Shown here: piece by piece, positions 11,345-22,760 of the stretch | How the letters are laid out: each line of letters opens with the position of its first letter | How positions within the stretch are numbered: position 1 is the first letter of the stretch | Source of the DNA: Calcarisporiella thermophila CBS 279.70 | Lineage: Eukaryota > Calcarisporiellomycota | Assembly (NCBI RefSeq): GCF_041956535.1 | Contig: NW_027192208.1 | Location: forward strand, 313,608 to 377,607 | DNA length: 64,000 bases | Direction: 5' to 3' | Notes under the pieces: generated by a model | The model's input: only the letters and a program-made list of their open reading frames with translations | What the model was told of the DNA's origin: nothing | The model's database searches: none | Made by a program: the position numbers and the translations under genes

Positions 11345-12885
11345 CTAGGACCAAATTGCGGCGTATGAGCCACATACTCCTTGGTAGAGCGGCCCTCCTG
11401 TGGTGAGGAGCCGCATCCCACTCTCGTCGTACGTCATCGAATGGACTACGTTGCAGGCATAATTGGCCAAATGATGCTGCAGCTGATTGTCATTCCAACA
11501 CTAAACCGAGATCAGTCATAACTCATGCAGGAAAAAAAGGGATAAGAAACTCACCAGCCAGCCATGGCCTGTCTCGAACCACTCCTTGGTCTGCTGTGGG
11601 CAGTCACCGCGAATGCTGGACCCGGCCAAGTCGACGTAGGCCCGAGCCCTCAAGTCGTAGAAGGAGATGCGGCCGAGGCCACCTGCTACGGCCACAACGT
11701 GCTCGCTGAATGCCAAACTTCGCACGCCCCACTCCTCGTCAAGAGAGGGGGCGGTGTGCACCTCCGAGCGCATGCGAGAGTCAACGAAGGCAACCTGCGC
11801 CTGCGAGCCGACCGCAAACAGGCGCTGGGAGGGATCGGCGGCGGTGGCAACAAGCTCGCGGGCATCGCTCAGCGCCACGAAGGAGGCGAGATCGCCGCGG
11901 CGAGCATCCCAGAATTTAAGGAGGCCGCGAGTCGAGAGTGCGGCCACCTGGTCGGCTGCGCCGCTATACAGCACGGATCGCACCTTTCCGTTTGTCTCGT
12001 GGCGCGTGAGGATGGAGGTATAGGTGTCGACCTCGGCATCGAGAATGGGGAGCTGGAGGGTGTGCTGCGACAGCTGGGAGAGAGACCAGAAGCGCAGGCT
12101 GCCGTCGCGGGAGCCCGTCGCAAATGACTCGTCGGAGAGCCAGGCCGCGGTGAAGATCATGTCGGCATGGCCCTACAATCACAGAGCGGGGTTAGGCAGT
12201 CGGTTCCACGGCCCGAGGCCGATGCTGGCGGGATTGGCGGATACTTACGTCGAAGATGGCCACGGGTTTGAACGAGGGCAGCTCGTACACGGTCAATCGG
12301 AACGGCTTTCCGCCGGCAATGAGCAGCCTTGTGCCGGATGGATTGATGGCCAAGGACCGGATGCCAAAGTCGAGAGGCGCAGGCAGCTCGCGGGTGGCCG
12401 TGCCGGTGATCTCACCAATGGTCGGGATCTGCACCCGGCGGCCGGAATTGATATCATAGTGCAGCAGCTAGGCCAACAAAAGAGGAGTTAAGCTTTATGA
12501 AATCCAACCCCCCCGCATGGCGCACATAAGGCAATCTGCTTACCGTGTTGCACTTGCTGCCCAGGACGACCTCGTGGTCCGACAGCCAGACGCCGGAGAA
12601 TATCTTGTCCATGTCCGACAGCTCCAGCTCGTGCTCGCGCAGCAGCGCAGGCATGCGCGAGGCGGTTCTTGACAGGAACTGCTTGTGGGGGAAGGCGGGC
12701 GCGCGCATGGTTGGGGCCGTGAGCTCGCGATCCCGCAGCGCTCGCACGCTGCTAGTGTGGTGGCCACCGGCGTAGCCGGGGGAGGAGAAGGCGCCGTATC
12801 TCCAGGACTTGGGGACATGGGAGAAGGAGGGGCGCTTGATTGGCGGGAGCAGGGGCATTTCAGTGGAGGAGGCGATGATGTTCAT
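11345..12885 (-). CDS. WD40 protein of the DCAF12 type (CUL4-DDB1 substrate receptor)
   Basis: Four exons are apparent. The N-terminus is basic and Pro-rich (MPLLPPIKRPSFSHVPKSW). The block DKIFSGVWLSDHEVVLGSKCNT is close to the DCAF12 signature (DKIFAS.WL....V..GTKCNTL). Further WD-type blades follow: GIRSLAINPSGTRLLIAGG, AAWLSDESFATGSRDGSLRFW, AALSTRGLLKFWDAR, WGVRSLAFSEHVVAVAGGLG. The last exon gives NVVHSMTYDESGMRLLTTGG and ends YAAIWS. In animals DCAF12 recruits substrates ending in acidic degrons to the CRL4 ubiquitin ligase. That role here is inferred from similarity alone. The start at 12885 is the first ATG of the open exon. Confidence 0.78.
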
Positions 12886-13364
12886 GGTGAGTGGCTAATC
12901 CCGTGAATGCACAAGCGGGGGCGTTGGAATGCAGGCTGGGGGGGGGAGCGGCGAAGGGCGCGGCAGGGAAAGGCGGGCGAAATGGGGGCGGGGGGAGGGC
13001 AAGAGGCGAGGAAAGGAGGGGCTGTGAGCGGTTGATGAGAAAAATGAGCAGGTGAGGGGCACGAGACCAGCAAAGAAGGGCAGGGAGAAATTTTAAAGAC
13101 GGAGAGGGACAAAATGAAAATAAAAGGGGAAATCCCTTGATCCGATGGGTCAGGTTTCGCAAATTTTTGTGTTTCCTGGGCCTGTGTTTGGCTCCAGTCT
13201 GGCTCTTATTGTTTGTTCTGTTCTAAGTGCGGACGGCGGGCGGATCAGGATTAGTACTCATAGATACAATTCAACAACGTACAAGAAATGACTAAGGCTA
13301 GATAACAGGATTATGACCATAGGTTTAAGAAACACGAAACACAGCACACACAGCGAGCAAAGCT
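12886..13364. other. Intergenic, GC- and purine-rich near the DCAF12-like start
   Basis: This holds the 5' flank of the DCAF12-like gene, with a G-rich plus strand from 12930 to 13090, and the 3' flank of the NuSAP-like gene. No supported gene was found. Confidence 0.6.
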
Positions 13365-15937
13365 TCACGGCTTGCTCTTGATCCCGCCCCCCATCCTCGC
13401 CGTCGCCGCGCCCGGCTTGCCGCCCGGATTGGCCGATCCTGTCATGGGATTGACATGCGCATCATCAGCACCCCATGGGCCGCTCTCAATTTGGAACACA
13501 TCCAGCATCACTCACCGTCCTTTGCGGGTCTTTTGCCCTCGGCCGCGCCATTTCGCTCATGCAGAGGCTTCATCGGCGCCAATGGCTTCACTTTACCTAT
13601 TCGACATCCGGGGTTAATTCAGCCCATCGGGCGACCTTTCTAATGCCTCTAGCTCACCGGTATAGGGGACATATCCAAGCTGCCGTTTCAGGCTCGCTTG
13701 CAGATCAAACTTGGGCCGCGGCGGTGCAGCGGTGGCAGGCTTTGTACTCTGATGGCGAGCGTGCTGAGGAGGCTCCGAGCTCTTGTTGCCTGCCGGTTTG
13801 CTAAGCCGGTCCCAAATATTCTGGCGCTTTGTCTTGTGCGGAGATCGTGAAATGGTACTTCTATGGGGGATAAGAAGATAAATTTATCGGGGGGTGAGCT
13901 GGTGCCGTCTAGGCAAGTTAGGCTATCTAGGACACTTGCTTCTTCTTGAGAGATGCTAGGCGGCTGGCGGTGTGTGTTTTGTTTTCCTTGGATGATTCGT
14001 TGCGGTAGATGGGTTTATACGGCTGGCTTCCCGCCGAAGTGGACGGCTTCGATTGAACAGGCCGCGTATTAGAATAGGCGGGGCAATCCTTTCGAGAGCG
14101 GAGAAGCAGCCCTTACCTTCGATCCGGCCTCTCCCGGCGGCTCCACTCCGAGCTTTCTCTTCTTAAACGGCGTCTTGGCCGATAGACGCGCGTGCTTACC
14201 GGCGTCCTCATCTCGATCCTCCTCGTCCTCGTCCGGGCGGCATCGCCGTTTTGCAGCGTAATGGGTCACGATCGAGTCAAGTCTATTGTGCTATGGTTAC
14301 GGCACGAGCTTAAAACAGGGACTCAAGGTAGGTCTAACTCACTTGTTGAATTCTTTTTCGTGGATGCCATCGAACCTTAGTTTGAGGGTTCTGGGAGTGA
14401 ACGGCGTCCTGCAGCACAAAAAGATTGGGTGAGCAAGTGCCAAGATGGCCGTCATGACAGATATATTTACGTGGAGCCCTGGTTCCCAAACACTTTGGCC
14501 ATGATCTGTTTGCGTTCTGGAGTGGGGAGATTCTCTACAACGTGGAAGCCGGCCATGGTCAATGGCGGCGGCACAATTATCAGCAAACGATAAGGGTGGG
14601 GAAGCAGTCAACTAAAACAGGGACACCACATACTTGTTTCCGTCACTCGCTGCTCCATTTCCGTCAAGATGGATTGAAGTTTCTCCGGTAACCCGGGGTG
14701 GACACACTCTGCCATCTTGAATGGGCTGCCAAAAGTGAATTTATGTGTGGTAGAGTCCTCTTTCGATCCAAAGACATACGGCTCGTTAGCTAAAATGCAC
14801 ATCCGTCAGCCCCCAGTCCCCATATATGAAATCCAATAAATAAAAGACTCTACTCTTTTGCTCCCCTTCCTTATCCACCGACGGTTGGATTGTCTGATCA
14901 GCCTCTGTTTTCGCGGATGGCTTCGTTCCCTTGGATGCAGCGTTCGCCCCTGTTTTCGCGGCTGCTTTCATCCCGGGCTCTCTCTTCGAGCTGGCCAACG
15001 GCTTTCCTAACTTGGCGGTCGTCGAGATGGGCGGTTTTGGTTTGGCTTTGTCTGTCGTGGTGGTAGATTTCGGTGCTGGTTTGACGGCCGGTCTGGAAGA
15101 TGGCAGAGGCTGCGTAGCCGGCTTGGTGGGCGCCTTGACGGTTGTCGATTTGACACCTTTTTCCTTGGACCCTGCACCTGCCGTCTTCGAAGGCTTTTGA
15201 GAAGTTTTACTCACGGTGCTCCCTTGTATCACTGGCTCCGGCCTTGTGACTGTCGTCGTAGGCTGCTTCTCCTCGTCGGGTTTCTCACCATTCGTGTCAG
15301 CAGGCCCATCCTCTGCCAAGTTTCCATTCTCACCTGCATCTACGGCTTTCGATCCCAGCTCCGAGGCCGTTTCCTCCAAATGGGCCGTTGTTGAATCCTC
15401 AGCGGTTTCGGTGGAGGGCTGCACTTCTTCGCCTACTGGAAGTTCTTCTGGAGTACTCTGCGCCTCCTCGGGCTCCGAGTCCTGTTCTCCAATCATTTGT
15501 TCTCGGCTCTCTGCATTGTCTCCCTCCCTTCTCCTACTCTCTTCGGACTCGGCAGATATAGAGATATCCTTAGGGTCACTCACCGCCTCTCCCCTCTCAC
15601 AGCTCTCCTCCGTTGTTGTCTCTGGTTCTTCAATGAATTCGCACTGAGGAACCTTGGGCGTATCCTCCAAGCTTTCGCTTTCATTACTATTGGTCTCGTC
15701 AATATCTTTGCCTTCAAAACACGATGTATCCACTTGCAGTAATTTTTCAATTATTTCCGCATTCTACCACCAAATATCCAACCATGCTACATCAGAGAGG
15801 CTAGGGGAGAACTGACCCTTCCGCCAAAATAGATACAATACCTTTAAATTAGCTTTCACTCCATACTTTTTTGCGAGCCGCTGCAGTTGCGGCCGTTTGA
15901 GCGTCTCAAGATGCGATCGTGTTAGGGTATCATCCAT
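13365..15937 (-). CDS. NuSAP-like nucleolar and spindle-associated protein
   Basis: This is a multi-exon gene. Exon 1 (15937-15842) plus the start of exon 2 encode a SAP-like helix pair (LETLKRPQLQRLAKKYGVKANLKNAEIIEKL, in two exons) resembling the N-terminus of animal NUSAP1. A long acidic, then Lys/Ala/Thr/Pro-rich disordered region follows (about 15763-14865). Next comes THKFTFGSPFKMAECVHPG, a charged stretch (CRPDEDEEDRDEDAGKHAR) and an apparent basic nuclear signal (PFKKRKLG). Near the end, the exon at about 13849-13667 reads KRQNIWDRLSKP, then PKFDLQASLKRQLGYVPYTGK, very like the NUSAP1 microtubule-binding motif [22 protein letters not shown]. NUSAP1 bundles and crosslinks spindle microtubules near chromatin; the same role is inferred. 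The acceptor at 13604 was chosen because it restores the YTGKVKP reading. Confidence 0.75.
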
Positions 15938-16337
15938 TGATGAACACGCGATGGTGGAAGGTCTGGTCGAGAGTTTGAAGATAGTTCAATTAGTATTAAC
16001 GGGGGAAATGATTTAATTCATGGGACAGTGTCAAAAGAAAATCAAAAGAGCGCTCTCTGAAAGCTTTCATTTCTACCATCAGGACGCGTTTGAAATTTCA
16101 GTTGGAACGCGTGACGTAGCATTCCAGTTCGAATGTCTCTTAGCGTACCAAATAGGATGCTAGTAACCGGCTTGGATGAGTCCCATTTTTTCGTCTTGCT
16201 ACCACCCCAATATGAGGGGTAAAGGAAGGATGGTGAAGGACCCTTTTAATGTGGACGATTTCTTCAGAGGAGGTCTCCTATATCTAGGTCCTGCGGCGGT
16301 TCATAATGAAAGGGGACATGGACAAATTGGGTCCGAA

Positions 16338-16349
16338 CCTGCCCTCAAC
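16338..16349 (+). promoter_or_regulatory. 12-bp motif upstream of uS11, shared inverted with uL11
   Basis: The sequence CCTGCCCTCAAC lies about 100 bp before the uS11 start codon. Its exact reverse complement occurs at 17597-17608, before uL11. Sharing between two ribosomal protein promoters suggests a transcription factor site; no factor can be named from sequence. Confidence 0.45.
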
Positions 16350-16396
16350 TTGCCCACCCGTCGACGAACAAAATTTTGAACCCTTTGGCCGAAATT

Positions 16397-16410
16397 AAGT
16401 TCCTCCTCTT
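16397..16410 (+). promoter_or_regulatory. 14-bp pyrimidine-rich element upstream of uS11
   Basis: AAGTTCCTCCTCTT occurs here, 41-54 bp before the ATG, and again exactly, in the same orientation, before uL11. It could be a core promoter or initiator element, or a 5' UTR pyrimidine tract of ribosomal protein mRNAs. Confidence 0.5.
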
Positions 16411-16450
16411 ACAGCTCTTTAGGCAGGAGGTCCTATTAGTTATCATCATC

Positions 16451-17330
<880 letters not shown>

Positions 17331-17596
17331 GCAGCTTTCCCCGGATCTGCTCACTTTATTGTGCTCCTCATTTTCGTCCCTCTTTCTTTCCCTTTTGTTG
17401 CTTATATAATAAAACGACCCTCTTAACCATGAGTTTTTTTAAAGTAATAAAAATGGTCTGTCTCCTTTCGTCCATGGTCCTCGCATTCCCAAGCTCTACT
17501 CACTCATCTCTAGCTCCTCAAACGACCTATATTTTCTATTTTTGAGGGGAGGGTGTCTCGCCTTGTGGAGTCCATTTTCGGGAACTCCTCAAAATT

Positions 17597-17608
17597 GTTG
17601 AGGGCAGG
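17597..17608 (-). promoter_or_regulatory. 12-bp motif upstream of uL11, inverted relative to uS11 copy
   Basis: GTTGAGGGCAGG is the exact reverse complement of the motif at 16338-16349. It lies about 120 bp before the uL11 start codon. Confidence 0.45.
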
Positions 17609-17649
17609 ATGAGAGGAGACTCTAATCCAAGCTTGCAGCTTGGAACACG

Positions 17650-17663
17650 AAGTTCCTCCTCTT
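17650..17663 (+). promoter_or_regulatory. 14-bp pyrimidine-rich element upstream of uL11
   Basis: This is an exact copy of AAGTTCCTCCTCTT, same orientation as before uS11, here 66-79 bp before the ATG. Confidence 0.5.
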
Positions 17664-17728
17664 TAAAATAGCCTTCAGGCATCCATCCATTGTCGTTAGG
17701 TCTTTTAGCATCCATCTAGTCGATTACC

Positions 17729-18484
17729 ATGGGTCCCAAGCTCGATCCCAATGAGGTACAGCCATCCTCTTTGTCTCCCACCCCCTCCCTCCTTGATGGC
17801 ACCCTAAATGCCCCTATATCTCCTGACCAAGGAGGAGAAGCAGTCGCCTCCATCACTAATGCATCTCATCGCTAACTAGGTCAAAATCCTTTACCTCCGT
17901 ACCACGGGTGGTGAAGTCGGTGCCTCCTCCTCCCTCGCCCCCAAAATCGGTCCCCTCGGTCTCTCCCCCAAGAAGGTGGGTGAAGACATTGCAAAGGCCA
18001 CCGGCGACTGGAAAGGATTGCGTGTCACCGTCAAGCTGACGATCCAGAATCGTCAGGCGGCCGTCAGTGTCGTGCCTAGCGCAAGCTCACTGGTCATCAA
18101 GGCTCTGAAGGAGCCACCGCGTGATCGCAAGAAGGAAAAGAACAGTACGTACGATGCCTCGTCCTGTGGCCCCACTCCCTTTTAACGGCTTTTTTCTCCT
18201 GTTTTTAGTCAAGCACACCGGAAACCTTTCCCTCGATGATGTGATTGACATTGCCCGTCAGATGCGATTCAAGTCATTGGCACGGGAGCTTAAGGGTACC
18301 GTAAAGGAAATTCTCGGAACATGCTTCAGCGTTGGATGCACTGTCAACGGTAGGCATTCTCTATTAGCCCCGGACATTCACCTGGGTCTTGCTTAACTCT
18401 TCTACCTCCATCATTTTAGGACTAAGCCCGAAAGATATCAGCGATCAGATCGAGGATGGCGAGATCGAGATCCCCGACGAATAA
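17729..18484 (+). CDS. RPL12: 60S ribosomal protein uL11 (L12)
   Basis: uL11 forms the base of the ribosomal P stalk and helps recruit translation GTPases. Exon 1 encodes MGPKLDPNE. After an intron with ACTAG acceptor the frame continues [60 protein letters not shown]. Two more exons give [40 protein letters not shown] and [16 protein letters not shown]. Length and order match the eukaryotic family. It lies head-to-tail after uS11, about 400 bp downstream, with shared upstream motifs. Confidence 0.96.
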
Positions 18485-19432
18485 ATCTCTTTGTTTTTCC
18501 TACATTTGTGCGTGTTTTTTTCTCTTCTAACAAGGATTTTGTTGTGTATATTCTTTCTCAAGTTATCATGCTATTTCCTTTTTGCCCTTGGATGGAAGAA
18601 AAAAAAAAGGTCGAGTGATATGAAATATGGATCTAGATAGGTTCCTTCGTGCCCCCTCATAGTATTATAATTGAAATGGACCAAAAACTTGAGTCACCTT
18701 CCGACCAAAAGCTCCCATCAGGCACCAGGTAAGGTGCAAGGAAACAGGAGACGACCTTTCAATGAAAAGACACTTTGGATTATTCCAGGCATTCTCCCCG
18801 TATTTTATCGTGATGTTTCGATAACTAGAAGAAGCACCTCTAAGTTTGCTAAACAAATGCAAATCGAGATATTCGATTATTTTAAATACCTCGAAGAAAC
18901 AGATAGGTGATAGAAACCAGGTCTTTTACGCGAATGTTCTAACGATAAGCTTGGCGAGATATATAACGATTAAAGAAAGCTCTAAGTGGCAGCACTCCCA
19001 TGATATCATGGAGCTATTTCAAAAGATATGGCATGCGAAATTTTGCTCCCCTATCTCCCATGTTAAAGGCCTCCTCACCAAGTCTATACTATGCAATCTC
19101 AAGTCAAACGAGACAGGCTATCAGTAGGTGTATTTAGCTGAAGGAGGGACCTTTGGGGGGGACTAGCCACGTTGGAATTCTATCCTGGATGGGCTTCGGT
19201 TCCTGAATAAAATTCCAGGATTGACTAATGGAAATATCGGAATTCAATTCGAAAGGGCCAGGAAAACTGGCCATCGATTCCGACCGAAGCTTTGGGCGGT
19301 CCCTTCCAATTCATGTCATTTCGTGGCTTATCTTTTTTCACCTTGTAAATATCCATAGAAAATCTCTGTTCGCCTCCCCCCCTTTCGTTATTCGCGACCC
19401 AGTTTGGATCTCTCGCAAACATCAGATCTACT
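18485..19432. other. Intergenic between uL11 and PAM17
   Basis: A T-rich 3' flank of uL11 is followed by AT-rich sequence with short open frames that lack motifs. No gene is supported. Confidence 0.6.
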
Positions 19433-20163
19433 ATGTTAACAGGGCACGTCCGACGATCCCTCATCAATAGCAGGGCATCTCTTGCGTACAATAGCCGCCT
19501 GGCCTTCTCCTCCTCCTCTTCGTTGTCATTCTCGACCCCCAATCGATCTCCCACCCCCTCCCCCTCCCCAGCTTCCTCTAATGCGCAATCCGCTCAGCGA
19601 TCATCTTCCCAACCCGCCCAACTCGACTGGAATACCTATTTCACACTCCGCCGTCAGCGTCGCCTTTATGAGCGTGCTGCCGCCATTCCATCCACCCTAG
19701 CGGGTCTTTCCGTCGGTGGTGCCTACTTCTTCTCACAGGAGATCGACATCACGCAAACCCACACCCTGATTGGATTAGATCCCGTGACCACATGTGTTAT
19801 CTACACGATTCTGTGCGGGGCTGGCGGGTTGTTGTTGGGCCCGGTGGCGGGGAATGCAACGTGGCGCCTCTTCCACCGTCGCATTCTCAACGAAATGGAC
19901 AAGGTAACATTGGCGAAATGATGGTTGGACGAATGCTTTCTGAATCACTAATACTGCCCTTCGCCTCATGTTAGAGAGATAAGGCATTCTATGAGCGCAT
20001 CGTCAGAAACAGAGCCGATGCATCGCTCAACTCGTTCCGCAACCCCGTTCCTGACTATTACGGCGAGAAGATCAAGAGCGTGGCCGAGTACAGGACATGG
20101 TTGCGGAAACAGCGTGAGCATCAGCGCAAGGGGACATTTGGAGGCCGAGCAGAGGAAGAATAA
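19433..20163 (+). CDS. PAM17: Presequence translocase-associated motor subunit Pam17
   Basis: Pam17 is an inner-membrane protein that helps organise the TIM23 import motor. The N-terminus is a Ser/Arg-rich mitochondrial presequence (MLTGHVRRSLINSRASLAYN) followed by a Ser/Pro-rich linker. The core reads LDWNTYFTLRRQRRLYERAA, then a hydrophobic segment (STLAGLSVGGAYFFSQEIDI), a GLDP loop, and a second hydrophobic hairpin rich in Gly (TILCGAGGLLLGPVAG). That fits the two-helix membrane topology of the family. One intron (19904-19974) separates MDK from RDKAFYERIVRNRADASLNS. The gene ends FGGRAEEE. Confidence 0.88.
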
Positions 20164-20532
20164 AGGAAGGGGGAGGATTTTTCTCTTCGAGTGCTGCAAC
20201 ATATATTATAAATAAACCTAGATTTTTAGAACTTATAACATCAGAGCCGCCAAGAACACCCCTCCCACCCTCTCACTACCTCTTTCCACCCTGGCAGCCT
20301 GTGGAGTTTGGCTGACCAAGGATATCTGTGGGAGGCGATATGGCACAATAGAAACGGCTCGGATTTGGAAACGGTGCCTCTCCGGTTTACGAAGTCAAAA
20401 GGGAGGAAGGGGCGGGAGAGGGAGAGGGCAGGGATAACCAGCCCTCTTTTTGGACAAAAAACTCAAGAGCATTCCAGCGTAAAAGATACGAAATCAAATT
20501 CAATCATACAGTGAAATAAACATAAACATCCC
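20164..20532. other. Convergent intergenic between PAM17 and KICS2-like gene
   Basis: This holds the 3' flanks of both genes, including AATAAA-like signals near 20211 and 20514. No gene was seen. Confidence 0.6.
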
Positions 20533-22467
20533 CTAGGTGGTCAACGCCTTCGTGACATCGACTCCCCTTATACGTCCACCCACTTTGTCGAAAAATTCCT
20601 TCGCCGTCGGATCGTTTTTCGAGTGCTTATCGACGTAAATCACGACCAGCAGGGCGTGCGTATCCATCTGGGCAATGAAATAGGTGGCACCGATATGTCC
20701 ATCGTAGAAGTACAAGGGGCCGGTCCGTGCAAAATCGGCGAGCTCGCAACTACCATCCTGTATTAGCGAGATGACGTTGGGCCAATGTTCTTTAGGCGGG
20801 TTCTGATGCATATGAGTGGAAAAGACGGTAGAAGAGTCAATCAAACAGTAGCGGTGGAAAGAGAGCGGAGAAGAGGAAGGAAGGGGAGGGGGAAGGCAGA
20901 GGCCACCCTCCCCAAAGAAACCAAACCATCGTTTCATCCAAAACTTACCTCTGGATAACAGAAAATGCACGGGAAAGAATCCAACCCGGTCGGCCTCACA
21001 TAGGGCTCCCCTGGCATGCCATAGCCTCTGGGATAGAAGCGCACGTCATCGGTTACCTTGTACAGCAAGCACACGTTATGGGCCCCAGACCGTTTTCGAA
21101 AGTCTCTTATCCTACACTCACAACAACCAAAGAGGGAGGGGGGGAGGGTCGTCAAAATGCACTTAAAATAATAAAAACTAACACGATTGTATACATGGTA
21201 TAAAGGCTCTCCTCTCCTTTTCGAGCGTCCACTTTTCGCCACAGTGTCCTTAAATCTCCCCCCAGTATCATCTCGGTCTCCAGTAGTGTCCCCATGAAAT
21301 AGAGTGTCAGCTTGCTGTTGAGATGGGCGAGATAACGCGGAAACCATGCGAGAATGAAGGGAGTTGTGCTGGTCTTGTGCCTTTTGGAGAACCTCTGCAT
21401 TAGAAAAAGACAACCCATCATGTAAGATAAAACAACCTTGGAATCAGACTAATTATGCAGCCGCTACCTCAGCAGACGCGAAAATTCCCAGTCCCCCTAG
21501 CGATCTCTCGCTCCATGACCGTTCACTCGCGCCATCGTCTTTTAGCTTCTACGCAAATAAAAACCAAACCAATCACCCGTATCAATACAGTGCTGGATTT
21601 TTTTTTTTTGTTTCTTAGTTTACGCTACCTCCAAATTTTCCCGCCGGCTTATTAAAGCGCTCAGCTTTAAAATCTCCATCTTACAGAGATACAAATTCGA
21701 GGTCGCATCCTTTAGGCTATAGTCTGCAATAGCATCCCTCGCAGTAAGAAGATATTGCAAGGTTTTGAGCTCATACTCCATGGTGGTGAGAAGAGTACCG
21801 AGTGTGTATCCCTGTATAGATGAGAGCTGCATCTGCGCCTGGGAAATGACCTCTCGGATAGGGGCGGAGGAGTCCTCAGGTCTCAGGATGGATAATGAGC
21901 GATATCTAACAAGATGCAAAGCAGCGCAAGGAGACACTTTAATAAGCGATTTGGGTTTCAAGTGAGAGTCCATAATTACATATCCATCTGTGTTTGTCGG
22001 ATTTGAGCAAACTCCTCCAGCTCTTTGTATAACACAGCAAGTAATTGAGAATAATTCTCGGGGCGCTCTTGGAGATGGCGAAGCTCTCTGGCCGTGTTTA
22101 ACCGAAAGTCGGAATATATTGTGTCGAGGGGCTATGGGCATGAAAACTTGGTATTAAAGGGCAGCATGAGAAAGACACGAGGGTGCATGCTCACATCTTG
22201 ATTCTTGCGTTGGCTTGTTTTGAGAAAGGCGAGGGAAGTGTACAAGGATTCATTGGCGCGCAATTTGATGAGAAGGCTGCCTGCGAAGGAATGAGTCTGT
22301 CTCATTTCAAACCATTAACCCAAGCGCTTTCACTCTTCTGCATTCCGATGGAAATTTAAGCGTACCTTTGCAATCTGTTCTCCCACGCGAGCAGCTAGTT
22401 CATAATCGAGGCATCCGAGCGCGTGAAAGTAATCACGAAGAAGCTCTTCGAGCCCCTCTGTTTCCAT
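20533..22467 (-). CDS. KICSTOR subunit KICS2 (C12orf66) homologue
   Basis: Multi-exon gene starting METEGLEELLRDYFHALGCL. An early exon reads ESLYTSLAFLKTSQRKNQD then PLDTIYSDFRLNTARELRHL, parallel to EKVYHSLTYL...DSIRTIYTSLHNELKKV of human KICS2. Middle exons are helical. One reads PFILAWFPRYLAHLNSKLTL, matching the [20 protein letters not shown] region. The C-terminal exons give SGAHNVCLLYKVTDDVRFY, then PPKEHWPNVISLIQDGSCEL and FYDGHIGATYFIAQMDTHAL, matching [20 protein letters not shown] and FYDDKVQSTYFL in the human protein. In animals KICSTOR tethers GATOR1 to lysosomes and is required for nutrient control of mTORC1. No other KICSTOR gene is in this window. Exon borders are approximate. 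Confidence 0.82.
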
Positions 22468-22760
22468 GGCAGGAGGTTTGAGATGATTAGTGGAAGGTTT
22501 ATTAGAGCAAGAAAGTCTGGTAAAATAGAAAAATGAAGCTCCGAAATGAATCAAACGTAGCAGTCCCCATTACGCGGTGTTGGCAAAAGGGTGCTCTAGG
22601 TAGAAATGGATCGAAAAAAAAAATCATGGGTATTAAAACAGATTAAGTGAATAGACGTTGAAAGAAGGGGAAAAATACAAGGATTAGAATAAAAGAAATG
22701 GAAAAACGAATAAGAAGAAGAAGAAAAAGAAAGAGAAAAAATTAAGGAAAACGCACGACA

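Noticed and set aside
14931-15647. Ser/Val/Gly-rich open frames on the plus strand
   Set aside because: They mirror the low-complexity acidic and Lys/Pro-rich exon of the NuSAP-like gene on the other strand.
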